A model generated the notes under the pieces. It did not search any database. It saw nothing but the letters and a program-made list of their open reading frames with translations, and was not told where the DNA came from. From the NCBI RefSeq assembly GCF_000210295.1, contig NC_026738.1, forward strand, positions 496,001-560,000: a DNA stretch of 64,000 nucleotides. The letters are read 5' to 3'. Numbering within the stretch: position 1 is the first letter of the stretch; every line of letters starts with the position of its first letter. Both the position numbers and the translations under genes were made by a program. Positions 38,279-47,150 of the stretch are shown piece after piece. This DNA is from Trypanosoma brucei gambiense DAL972 (lineage: Eukaryota > Euglenozoa > Kinetoplastea > Trypanosomatida > Trypanosomatidae).

Positions 38279-40942
38279 ATGCTTTCATGTTTGCGTCAGA
38301 TCCATCACGGGAAAAAAAAGGAACCATGCGTGCTTTCTACTGCCCCTGCAGAGGAGGGGGCGAATCTGTTGCGGCGCGCTGTGTACGACACGATTGTTTC
38401 CAGTGAACACCATCATATTCAGACACTTCAGGAAAGTCAGAGAATAATAGAGAGTAGTGAGTTTGAAACACTCGAAGAGAAAAAAGCTATGCAGCGGATG
38501 GGAGGCTTCATGGTAAGCGTTGTCCAGAAGCATATGCAAGCGGTCACGTTTGAATCTACGCTTGCTGCAACCTGTCGTAGGCAGCAAAGACAGAAACCGC
38601 GAGGCGTGAGCAATGTCATTATGGGAAGTGAGGAGGAGGTAGGGCAGCTGCTGCTCATGAACCGCACTATGGCGCTTGGTACAACATGTACGTTTCTAGA
38701 GGGCCTGATAAATCACGACAAAGAACTCGCGTTGGCACCCATCTTATGTACGAGTGAAGAGCGCGAGGCAGAACCTGTCCGTCACCCCAGCGTGCAGGAT
38801 CCGGTGTCTTTCCTTCGGCAGTCACATCCGGCGCTAGGGGCGATTTTGTTGGACACAGCAGAACAGGCGGTCGTTGCCACACAGAAAGACGGCAGAGAGC
38901 TCTCTATGACTCAAGGCTCCGGTACACTGAGCCAACTAGGTAATCGTTTCACTCAGTCGACTCTGACACAGCAGCGCGAAGGAGTTCTCAAACGGCGACG
39001 GCAAGACGACAACAGCGACAACGACAACGACGGAAGTGTCACATCCTCGTGCAAGCGGAATCCCTCTTTTGTGGTCAGAATTGGCGAAGGGGTTTTGAAA
39101 TCACGGAAACAATGTGACCCCGACGTAGAAGGTACAGTTACTGGCAGCCTCCCTACCCCGGCGACCGACCAAACAAAACGACAGGAGACCCAGCGGTCTG
39201 AACAGAACAGAATCGTTCAATCCCAGCGGTCCGCCACTTCATCACAACCGCATACCCAAAAAGGTCAACCGCTGCCGTCAGGTACCACCGACGAGAACAG
39301 CGCCCCCCGTCTGTCTCCTCTCACGGGAAGCACAGCAAAGGTTTCCGGGAGTCTGCAACGTTCTCAATTGGCCTCGGGCGAGGGAGAAGCAATTGAACGC
39401 GCGGAAAATTCGTCCACTGCCAATCGTAGGGGAGACCCTTGGACAGGTCGTCACAACGCTCACGGCAGCAGAGCTGGTAAAGGGGGCGACGAGGAAAATG
39501 AACGGGGACCTGGGAGCAGCGCCGGCGGCTTTGTTACTGCCTGTGAGCAACTGAAAATGGACTTGAAGGCGGGGCGCGGGGTGCCACCTCAGTTTTCTAT
39601 GGAGCGGCGAAAGCCGGCACCAGGCGTGCGATACCCGGGTTTCACACCACCGTTTCAGCGACAACCCGTGCGACCCAATGGTGATGTGCCGTCAGCTGAC
39701 AAGGGAACTCAAGATTCTACTGGTGGCACTCCTCCTCCTCCTCCTCCGACAGGATCGGTAAGTTCCACCGTCAAAAGTAACAGATTGTCTCCGGCGCGGA
39801 GACTGAAGCAGCGCTCAAGAGCCTCCAGCTCCGACGATGACCGTAGCGATTTCCCCTCCTCTCTACTCCTGCCGGATGGAAGTATTCCTCCGATCCTCCA
39901 ATCGCTGGATGCACGTCTTGTAGCGCAAGTTGCTTCAGAAATCATTGAGCACAGTGGTGGTGGGGGTGGTGTTGGTTGGAATGCCATTGCAGGTCTTGAG
40001 CACGCCAAACGGAGCGTGGAGGAAGTGATTGTGTGGCCGCTGCAGCGACCGGAGTTTTTTGTCGGTCTTCGAGGTCCGCCGCGTGGGCTGCTGCTGTTTG
40101 GTCCACCAGGCACAGGGAAGACGATGATTGCTCGCGCCATTGCGAACCGTGCACAGTGCACCTTCTTCAACATTAGCGCCTCTTCTGTGATGTCGAAATG
40201 GATGGGTGACGGTGAAAAGTTAGTTCGTTGCCTCTTTGCCGTTGCCGTAGTGAAGCAACCGAGTGTTATCTTCATTGATGAAATCGATTCCCTCCTCTCC
40301 ATGCGTAGCGAGGGCGAAATGGACGCTGTGCGGCGCGTGAAGACCGAGTTTCTCGTGCAACTTGATGGTGTTGCCACGAACCAAGGGGACCGTGTCCTTC
40401 TCATTGGCGCCACAAATAGGCCTGACGAATTGGATGAAGCAGCAAGGCGGCGGTTGGAAAAGCGGCTCTACATCCCCCTTCCCGACATCAATGCGCGCGC
40501 TCAGCTTATAAAGATGCTACTTGAACAGACAGGTACTAACTGTGGGCAGGCTGTTGGTCAAAGTGCGGAGAGCGCTGGAAAAGCCGCTTCTAGTGTGAGT
40601 GATATGGACGAGAAGAGCATCATGCATGTTGCCACAGCGACTGAAGGATACTCGGGTTCGGACATTAAACAATTGTGTTCTGAAGCGGCAATGTATGCGG
40701 TGCGTGAGCTTAAGGAGAAGCTGAAGGATCTCGAAATACGTGAGCTAAGGCCTATCCAAAGAAAGGACTTTGTTAGGGCGCTACGACGCTCTCGACCAAG
40801 TGTCGGGGCGGATGAAGTTCGTCGTTATGTGGAATGGAATAAAAAGTTCGGCTCCTTTCCAACAGGAGTGATGGACGCGGATGAGGAGGAGGAGGAGGAG
40901 GACGAAGGTGAAGGTGAAGGTGAGGCAACCATCAAACGGTGA
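38279..40942 (+). CDS. FIGNL1: AAA ATPase, fidgetin-like 1
   Basis: Meiotic-clade AAA ATPase that in animals and plants removes RAD51 from DNA and limits crossovers. The 887-residue protein has a divergent N-terminus and a Pro/Ser-rich linker including a run of six Pro. Next comes a segment resembling the RAD51-binding region of FIGNL1 (CEQLKMDLKA, then GFTPPF at 454-459). The AAA module starts near residue 555 with VGWNAIAGLEHAKRSVEEVI. Walker A is GPPGTGKT (608-615), Walker B is VIFIDEID (663-670), and arginine fingers lie in EAARRRLEKRLYIPLP. The C-terminal helix has RPSVGADEVRRYVEWNKKFG, typical of FIGNL1 rather than katanin or spastin. An acidic tail closes it. The open frame upstream starts with GTG, so the first ATG is used. 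Confidence 0.92.
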   Translation: MLSCLRQIHHGKKKEPCVLSTAPAEEGANLLRRAVYDTIVSSEHHHIQTLQESQRIIESSEFETLEEKKAMQRMGGFMVSVVQKHMQAVTFESTLAATCRRQQRQKPRGVSNVIMGSEEEVGQLLLMNRTMALGTTCTFLEGLINHDKELALAPILCTSEEREAEPVRHPSVQDPVSFLRQSHPALGAILLDTAEQAVVATQKDGRELSMTQGSGTLSQLGNRFTQSTLTQQREGVLKRRRQDDNSDNDNDGSVTSSCKRNPSFVVRIGEGVLKSRKQCDPDVEGTVTGSLPTPATDQTKRQETQRSEQNRIVQSQRSATSSQPHTQKGQPLPSGTTDENSAPRLSPLTGSTAKVSGSLQRSQLASGEGEAIERAENSSTANRRGDPWTGRHNAHGSRAGKGGDEENERGPGSSAGGFVTACEQLKMDLKAGRGVPPQFSMERRKPAPGVRYPGFTPPFQRQPVRPNGDVPSADKGTQDSTGGTPPPPPPTGSVSSTVKSNRLSPARRLKQRSRASSSDDDRSDFPSSLLLPDGSIPPILQSLDARLVAQVASEIIEHSGGGGGVGWNAIAGLEHAKRSVEEVIVWPLQRPEFFVGLRGPPRGLLLFGPPGTGKTMIARAIANRAQCTFFNISASSVMSKWMGDGEKLVRCLFAVAVVKQPSVIFIDEIDSLLSMRSEGEMDAVRRVKTEFLVQLDGVATNQGDRVLLIGATNRPDELDEAARRRLEKRLYIPLPDINARAQLIKMLLEQTGTNCGQAVGQSAESAGKAASSVSDMDEKSIMHVATATEGYSGSDIKQLCSEAAMYAVRELKEKLKDLEIRELRPIQRKDFVRALRRSRPSVGADEVRRYVEWNKKFGSFPTGVMDADEEEEEEDEGEGEGEATIKR

Positions 40943-41417
40943 GCGAAGGGTAGACCGAGCATGAATTAGACAGAATGGAGTAGTGGGTGCTTTGGTCTTT
41001 GCGTGTGTGAAACAACGCGTTTGTGCGACGGTAAGCCGGGGAGGTGTAAATCATGGGAGGGGGGGATATCTTTCTCTTGTGCGTCAGTGCGGTATCTGCC
41101 CTCCATACTTCACCATTTGTTCTGTTTTGCCATTGTCCACCTCCCTCGCGCGTTTGTTATCATCGTTTTGTACAAGCGTTGGCATCCGACCCTGATTAAA
41201 AATAACTCTTTCTTTTGTTGCTGCAAACTTTGTGACTAACTCGTGCCATTTCAGCTTTTCCATTTTTGTCGTGTTTTGTTGGAAGTTTACGAACAAGTAG
41301 AACCACCATATATCATAAATATTGTGTTGCTCTAAAGAGGGCGCTGAGTTACCCGCGAAAGGAAGCGAAGCGAAGAAAAAGTTCGAAAGAGGAAACAAAA
41401 GTAAGGGGGGGGAAGAA
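40943..41417 (+). other. Spacer upstream of ISP2
   Basis: 475 bp without a gene. TTTCAG with AG at 41253-41254 is the likely acceptor; the 163-nt leader has no ATG before 41418. Confidence 0.65.
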
Positions 41418-41882
41418 ATGACAGACCGACCTCCGACACTCGCTGACTTCAAGGCCCCTTACCCTGAGCCGGGTCCCGACCAGACCTGCTGCATTATACT
41501 GCTCGAAGAGAAACCAGATGAAGAGGAAAACTACCGAGTGGAGCTCATCCCAGGTCGTGTGATGGAGGATGGGTTGGCCACGGGTACGGTCTCCGGCGTG
41601 GTGAGGGAGGAGGTTATTCACGGCTGGGGATATAGCTACTACGTGGTAGAGATGGAGCCACTCGTAACCACGCGTAGATCAATCCGTTCTTTCCACCGAC
41701 CGACTCGTTTCGTCCCCGTTCCGACCAAGCACTTCATTCGTTACAACAGCCAACTACCAGTGGTAGTGTATCTCCCCCATAATACGGAGCTGAGGTATCG
41801 CGTGTGGACACCCATTGATATGCAGAAGGTGGAACCCACAGAACCGGAGGGTCTGCTCAAGATCGAGGAGAGGGCGGGTTAG
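41418..41882 (+). CDS. ISP2: Ecotin-like inhibitor of serine peptidases 2
   Basis: Second family I11 inhibitor of the window, 154 residues, without a signal peptide. It keeps the ecotin core motifs VELIPGRV (41-48), GWGYSYYVVEME (69-80) and RYNSQLPVVVYLP (108-120) followed by ELRYRVWT (124-131). Aligning by eye to ecotin places the reactive-site loop at LVTTRRSIR, with Arg86-Arg87 at or next to P1, predicting trypsin-like targets. It is closer to ecotin than ISP1 is; the two share the YNSxxPVVVYLP and YRxWT motifs but little else, so the duplication is old. The first ATG after the acceptor at 41254 is used; the upstream open frame begins with TTG. From memory the locus is Tb927.5.1880. Confidence 0.92.
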   Translation: MTDRPPTLADFKAPYPEPGPDQTCCIILLEEKPDEEENYRVELIPGRVMEDGLATGTVSGVVREEVIHGWGYSYYVVEMEPLVTTRRSIRSFHRPTRFVPVPTKHFIRYNSQLPVVVYLPHNTELRYRVWTPIDMQKVEPTEPEGLLKIEERAG

Positions 41883-42220
41883 CTACAGTTCGTATGGATT
41901 CGTACGTTGTGTTTGGAGTGAATGGCTTAATGTACTGAAGAGTAAGCGGCAAAGAGAAGAGCCTCTCCCCTGTGGAGGGGGAAGAGAATACCTTTGTCAA
42001 TACCCGGGGTGTGTGGGGGGGGGCGGGGGGGTAATGTTGTTAGGTGCCACCTTTGGTGGTTGCGTGCCTGTGTGTCATGTATTATTTTTTTTCAGTTGCT
42101 CAACTCTCGCCTCGTAAGGACCGCACATGGAGCAAAGAAAATGAGACAAAACAAGGAGGCAAAGAGTGGAATGAGTGATATGTACTAGTGTGGCCGTCAG
42201 TGTGCGTGTAACATACCGAG

Positions 42221-42267
<47 letters not shown>

Positions 42268-42776
42268 AGATACACATATATCTGTTGCCATATACCGGGC
42301 ATACAAAATCTAAAGAATATATGTATGTATATATGCCTCGATCTCTCCTCTTCTCTCATCTGTAAACGCTCAACATCGCTCGCGCGGTCTTTTGTTGCCT
42401 TCCGCAGTGTACCCACGCGGACCTTGGCACACTGTACCAGGGGAAGAGGGAGGTACTTGGTGTAGCAAAAGCACCCTTTAGTAGTACGGAGCGGTGCTGT
42501 GTTGGTGTCTGCGGCGAAGGGGGGGGAAGGATATAGGAGGCGTAAGAACTCCTTTTTCGTGTCCCCTTTCAAACAGTTCAACGCGCCACCACCACCAACA
42601 CAGTCACTCACAGCGTCACCTCGCCTGTCTTAAATAACATCGCGGGAGGTGTAAAAGCGACCCAGAACTTGTTTACCTCTAATTTTGGGTGGCGCAGGCA
42701 TAAATATATATATATATTTATTTATATATAAACGGCAGTCAACGCCGGGCGAGTGGCCTGTCAAAACTTGCGGCGT
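41883..42776 (+). other. Spacer with TA microsatellite
   Basis: 894 bp without a supported gene. TA run of about 20 units at 42226-42265. A pyrimidine tract and CCGCAG (AG at 42406-42407) form a likely acceptor; the 369-nt leader contains no ATG before 42777 and includes another TA stretch near 42703-42715. Confidence 0.7.
42226..42265 (+). repeat. TA dinucleotide microsatellite
   Basis: About twenty uninterrupted TA units in the ISP2 3' flank. Confidence 0.97.
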
Positions 42777-45700
42777 ATGCGGAGTTCCGACTCACATGGT
42801 GATCCACGTGTGGCGGATATGTCATCGGAGGGCCCTGGCTCATCGGGAGGGTCATTACACTTTAGTGGAGTGACAGATATGTTGTTGGGTGGCCTTCAAC
42901 GGAAGGAAACATCCGCGCCACTCCACCCAACAGATATAGATGCAGCACAACCATGTTCGGTCGGTGCCGCATTCGACGCTGTTATGCAAAGTGCATCAGA
43001 TGAATCTCGAAGCGCAGATATCAATAGTGAGAGAACTCGTAAAGTCAAGTCTTCTCAGTTAGTTCAGGACAGTGTGTGTCCGGGCTTCGTCCAGTCGAAC
43101 GGAGTCACGTCGAGCGCTCATTACTTGGGAGTGAAATATCAAGGGGGGTTAGTGCAAGAGTTGCAACAAAGCGGCCGGTCCCAAGAGGAAATGGATTTGT
43201 CTTCGTGTGGTCCAAAAGGTATGGAGGGCCAATCCTTGTCGATGGTGATAGAGGTGTCGAAGCAACGAGGAGTATGGGGTGAATTCGCGGAAATCACATC
43301 CTGCAGCGACGCCACGCCCCGTCGTGCGTCACCTGCTGCACAAACCTCCAGTATTCAACCCACACACAGTAGCATATTTTATCCCTACGGATTAGAGCAC
43401 CTACCGCCGGTGCTTTTGCACTACGTGACGTTGGGCGGTTGGCGAACTGTGGCTGGTGGTTGGGATTACTTCAGCCACAGGCGACTAGGAGACGGGGAGG
43501 TCAGTGGTCACACAGTACGTTGGCTCCACAATGCACGGCCACGTGACCGTTTCGCTTTTATCATCAGTCCCGTGGAGCGCAGGGACAAAACATCGCGGGA
43601 CACATTACGAAATAAGCTTCGCAAGTATTTCTTTGGTACGCCGCCTGCATTCGCGGACTGTGGAAGGCAGTCAACTTTTCGGTGTGTACCGAGGGCGGAT
43701 TGTGAAGAGTCGATGGAAAACTCATCAGCGCTGCCGCCGCTGCCTTTGCGTGGGCTTTTTCAGAAGAAGATAGGAGGTGCCATGTCAGGCAGTTGTGCGT
43801 CTAGCAAAGCGGAGGATCACAGTACAGTCGGTGTAGAAGTAGTTGAGGTGAAGCATGAAGATGTGACTGCAATGGACTACAACCCGCGCCTGGTTTCCAG
43901 TCGCTTTGCTATTGAAGCCAAGGTGGTTAATGTATACTTTTTTCCAACGTTAGAAGGAGCATTGGAGTACTACAACTGCCCCGGTGATCAGTACCTGATG
44001 GATCAGCAGGAGCAACGCGGGATAACGAACGTTTTACCGTGTGTTGGGGTTAGGCGTCACAAATATGCTGGTTGCACGGAAAGCTGCACAGGCTTAAGCC
44101 GTGCGCGTAGCCATGCGTCAGTGAGCACTGCAGCAGCTCCTCCTGAGATGAGTGCGGGAGAAGGGCGGTGGATACATGCAACACGGCAAGAACCGAGTAT
44201 GCGCTATGCGGAGCATTCTGCAGCGCTTGATGATTGCGGCAGGTGCGACTGCCGACAGCAACAAAATACAACAAATGATTTTCCCCGGGACGACGGGTGG
44301 GTGGGGACGTCATTGACACCTCAATGTAGCTTCGGTACTCGACAAACGAGTCAGCAGACAGTTGTGACGAGCGTGCAAACCGATCCGACAGTCAGCACAG
44401 GGGAGGGGAACGTGCTGCATGAAAGCGCGGAGAAGTTCCACTTCCTTCCTCAAATTGCGCCTACCATTCGATCTCGTTTAATGCCGGAACTAACCGCTGT
44501 GCATTTTGATACAATTGTCACGCTGTATTCGGAAGACCCAAACTTTAATGCTGTGCTGCGGGAGGTGCTGATGCCTGAGCCCGGGACGCATCCCTACACC
44601 GCGTCCCTTAGGGAGCAACGACGCATGCTTGCCATGTATGAGTTGGGTATGCCGACGTGGACAGTGTTTCTAGCGTCTACAGGTCTGCCATACAGGCGGG
44701 CTCTGCGGTTGACATTTGTAGGTTTAGTAAATATATGGCCCATCATTTCTCTGTTTGTTGGACTCTATGATCTTTACAAGCATTTGCCGCAAATGAAGAG
44801 GTTTTTCTCCTCTACGTTTGAGCCACTTCTGATTTGGCTAGAGGAGCATGTTACCGTGCGCGTTTCAATGATGATAACGTACACGGTGTCCGTTTGTGTT
44901 ACCGTTGCGTCCGCACTCGTCAGTTTTCTGACTCAGTTCTACCCACTGGAAATTGCGTCCTACCCGTTGAGTATTATAGTTTTTCTGTTAAAGCATCCGT
45001 CGCGGCTGTTATTGGATACCCTGTTAGCGTTTGTTTCGATCGTGGCATCGCTCGTGAAGCTTTTGTGGATTACAGTAAAGATCCTTTTTGCTGGGCCGTT
45101 CTTATTGGTGTCGAACTTCGCTTCTTTAGAGATTGGCTGCTTCGGTGTTGGTGGGGGCGGCGGCGCGGTTTTCCCCGCTGCTGTGGAGGGCACATCTCTT
45201 ACGTTGAAGTGGTGGCGTGCTTGGCAGGAGTTTTGGGTTACTGTTGCCGCTCCCGTGAAGAACCTTGCAAAAGCATGGTACGACAGCATCGTGCACGTTT
45301 GTGTCAGCGCTACACGACGTGAGGCATCGATACGCCGATGGTACACGGCAAAACTGCACGGTATCACGCTCCTCACGGAAGAAGTCCACGAGGCTGTCGA
45401 ACCTTCCCTCGTGACGTTGTGGGGACGAACAAGGGTGTTTGTGATTCCGCTTGTTTGTTTGGTTTGCCTTCTGTATTGGTTCTTTCTACCGTACGTGAGC
45501 ACGCTTGTGAGGGAAGAGATCAGCGCACTTACAAATCTGATGAGTGGAAATATAGGAAGCACGCAGATGGAATATGGTGAAGGTACGGTAAGTATCCCTG
45601 GAAGAGCAGAGGAGAAGGCCCCGCTGGAAGTGGATAAACGCGAGTGGTCGTCCATGTTTGAGCTGTCGCAGCTTTACAATGGCGATATCTACCATTTGGC

Positions 45701-45779
45701 TGTTGAGTGCTTAACTGAGTCGAACGCTGGTTGGTTCTTGTTGTGGGCAATTGTTGAGACACTAGTCTACAAGTGGTGA
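42777..45779 (+). CDS. Large multi-span membrane protein of unknown function
   Basis: Unrecognised 1000-residue protein. The N-terminal 570 residues are hydrophilic, Ser/Gln-rich and partly disordered, with an ordered stretch around residues 200-420 (for example LPPVLLHYVTLGGWRTVAGG). From about 640 there is a membrane domain: segments near 645-668 (TFVGLVNIWPIISLFVGLY), 697-720 (ITYTVSVCVTVASALVSFL), 722-785 in two or three spans, and a last span near 886-905 (FVIPLVCLVCLLYWFFLPYV). A Gly-rich turn (FGVGGGGGAVF) lies before the last part. A soluble domain of about 95 residues follows the final span. A channel, transporter or membrane scaffold cannot be distinguished. The start is the first ATG in the frame; the longer frame begins with GTG. 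Confidence 0.82.
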   Translation: MRSSDSHGDPRVADMSSEGPGSSGGSLHFSGVTDMLLGGLQRKETSAPLHPTDIDAAQPCSVGAAFDAVMQSASDESRSADINSERTRKVKSSQLVQDSVCPGFVQSNGVTSSAHYLGVKYQGGLVQELQQSGRSQEEMDLSSCGPKGMEGQSLSMVIEVSKQRGVWGEFAEITSCSDATPRRASPAAQTSSIQPTHSSIFYPYGLEHLPPVLLHYVTLGGWRTVAGGWDYFSHRRLGDGEVSGHTVRWLHNARPRDRFAFIISPVERRDKTSRDTLRNKLRKYFFGTPPAFADCGRQSTFRCVPRADCEESMENSSALPPLPLRGLFQKKIGGAMSGSCASSKAEDHSTVGVEVVEVKHEDVTAMDYNPRLVSSRFAIEAKVVNVYFFPTLEGALEYYNCPGDQYLMDQQEQRGITNVLPCVGVRRHKYAGCTESCTGLSRARSHASVSTAAAPPEMSAGEGRWIHATRQEPSMRYAEHSAALDDCGRCDCRQQQNTTNDFPRDDGWVGTSLTPQCSFGTRQTSQQTVVTSVQTDPTVSTGEGNVLHESAEKFHFLPQIAPTIRSRLMPELTAVHFDTIVTLYSEDPNFNAVLREVLMPEPGTHPYTASLREQRRMLAMYELGMPTWTVFLASTGLPYRRALRLTFVGLVNIWPIISLFVGLYDLYKHLPQMKRFFSSTFEPLLIWLEEHVTVRVSMMITYTVSVCVTVASALVSFLTQFYPLEIASYPLSIIVFLLKHPSRLLLDTLLAFVSIVASLVKLLWITVKILFAGPFLLVSNFASLEIGCFGVGGGGGAVFPAAVEGTSLTLKWWRAWQEFWVTVAAPVKNLAKAWYDSIVHVCVSATRREASIRRWYTAKLHGITLLTEEVHEAVEPSLVTLWGRTRVFVIPLVCLVCLLYWFFLPYVSTLVREEISALTNLMSGNIGSTQMEYGEGTVSIPGRAEEKAPLEVDKREWSSMFELSQLYNGDIYHLAVECLTESNAGWFLLWAIVETLVYKW

Positions 45780-46060
45780 ACTGTGCATGCAGCACGAGTG
45801 TTTAGTAGCGTCTGTGAATGTGGCGCCCTGTGTATATTTTCTGCTGCCGCAATTTCCCCCTTTCTTATCCCGCAGCGCAACATTATTTCTTCACCGAGTC
45901 AGTGAGGAGTGAGCAGCGTTATCATTGCGCAGTGATGAAAGCGTGTGCATTGCATATGTTGGGGGAGCGAACGACTTCACCGATGGGTATCAAGGAAGGG
46001 ACGCCGGGGCAGCTTCCGAATAGGGGGAAACGGAAATTAAAGTGCCTCAGTAATGATCGT

Positions 46061-46107
<47 letters not shown>

Positions 46108-47150
46108 TCTTTCGTTTCTTGACGCATTTGTCTCGTGATGTGCTCCGCAAACTCATTAAGTTGTCATTGTGTTGATCTGTCACGTTTCCACCATCCCTCT
46201 GCCGCACATCAATGTAGTTTATGGTTACATCTGTAGCGTAAGAATCACAGTTTAACTTCAGGGAAGAGAGAATATGTGTAAGACCGACCGAACGCGAAGA
46301 TATGAGGGTGTAAACGTTAGAAACGACTGAAAGGGAAGATCTGCTCCTCAAAGGTGGTGAGGTTGGAAAGCAGTGAACCGTATCATGTGTAAATGTGTGT
46401 TACTGTGATTTTCACGCTCGAGCGTAAACGTCTGCGTGCGCGGTTCAGTGAGGAATAGGTTTGCTGTGCCCATTCAGCCTGTATTATTCCTCTTTCCCAT
46501 TCCTTTCATTTCCCATCCGTGTTAAGTTTGTGGCCATTACTTTGAACAGGCATGGATGATGCGGGGTATGGAAGGAAAAAGGGGTGTACGCCCTGCTGCA
46601 ATGCGCACGGGACATTTAAGGGAGTGCGGCTGGGTGTTGATGCAGCAAGAATATGTCACTTCGTTGTTCGTCACCTTTGCCTCTTTTTTGTTCACTTATG
46701 TGCACGTGTTTTTTCCCTCTTTCGTTTGATTACTTTAATAATTTCGACTTGCTGTAGGACAACGTTTCTCACACTATCCATTCAGAACTTGCAGTTATCG
46801 CCTTCACAAAAGTAATGTGCGGAGCACTTAAACTGTGTGCATAGCAGTTAATGTATAATGACAACCTTTACTATCACCCGCGTTGTCGCTGCTTGTATTA
46901 TCTGTTGTTTATTTATTTTTTTCTCTATGGTGGAGAGGTACTTTCGCGATTTTTTTCCCCTTTCGCAATGGTCTCTTCGCGTCTATTCGTGCCAATGGGG
47001 ATCCCTTTTGTTTCTCTTCTCCACTGCTTTGTTAATCCTTTTCTGTGTGTGTGTGTGTGTGTGTGCACATGTCATTTCCTGCTGTTCCCTCCTCCCACTT
47101 TTGCTCTCCGTCTCTCACCTTTTTTTTCCTTATTATTCTACTTTCCTGCT
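45780..47150 (+). other. Spacer with CA and GT microsatellites
   Basis: 1.37 kb without a convincing gene. CA run at 46063-46105 and GT run at 47045-47065. The last 110 bp before 47151 are almost purely pyrimidine after the GT run and hold no AG, an unusual layout for a trypanosome start. Confidence 0.7.
46063..46105 (+). repeat. CA dinucleotide microsatellite
   Basis: About twenty-one CA units in the spacer upstream of the ODAD3-like gene. Confidence 0.97.

Noticed and set aside
45818..46138. 106-codon ORF ending in a His/Thr run
   Set aside because: Its tail is the CA microsatellite and the rest has no protein-like pattern or splice signal.
46552..46815. 87-codon ORF in the spacer before the ODAD3-like gene
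   Set aside because: It has a short basic start and then a Phe/Leu/Cys stretch from pyrimidine tracts, with no conserved-looking segment.
46851..47150. 100-residue extension of the ODAD3-like protein
   Set aside because: The sequence is Phe/Leu/Cys-rich translation of pyrimidine and GT tracts, and the coiled coil begins only after 47151.
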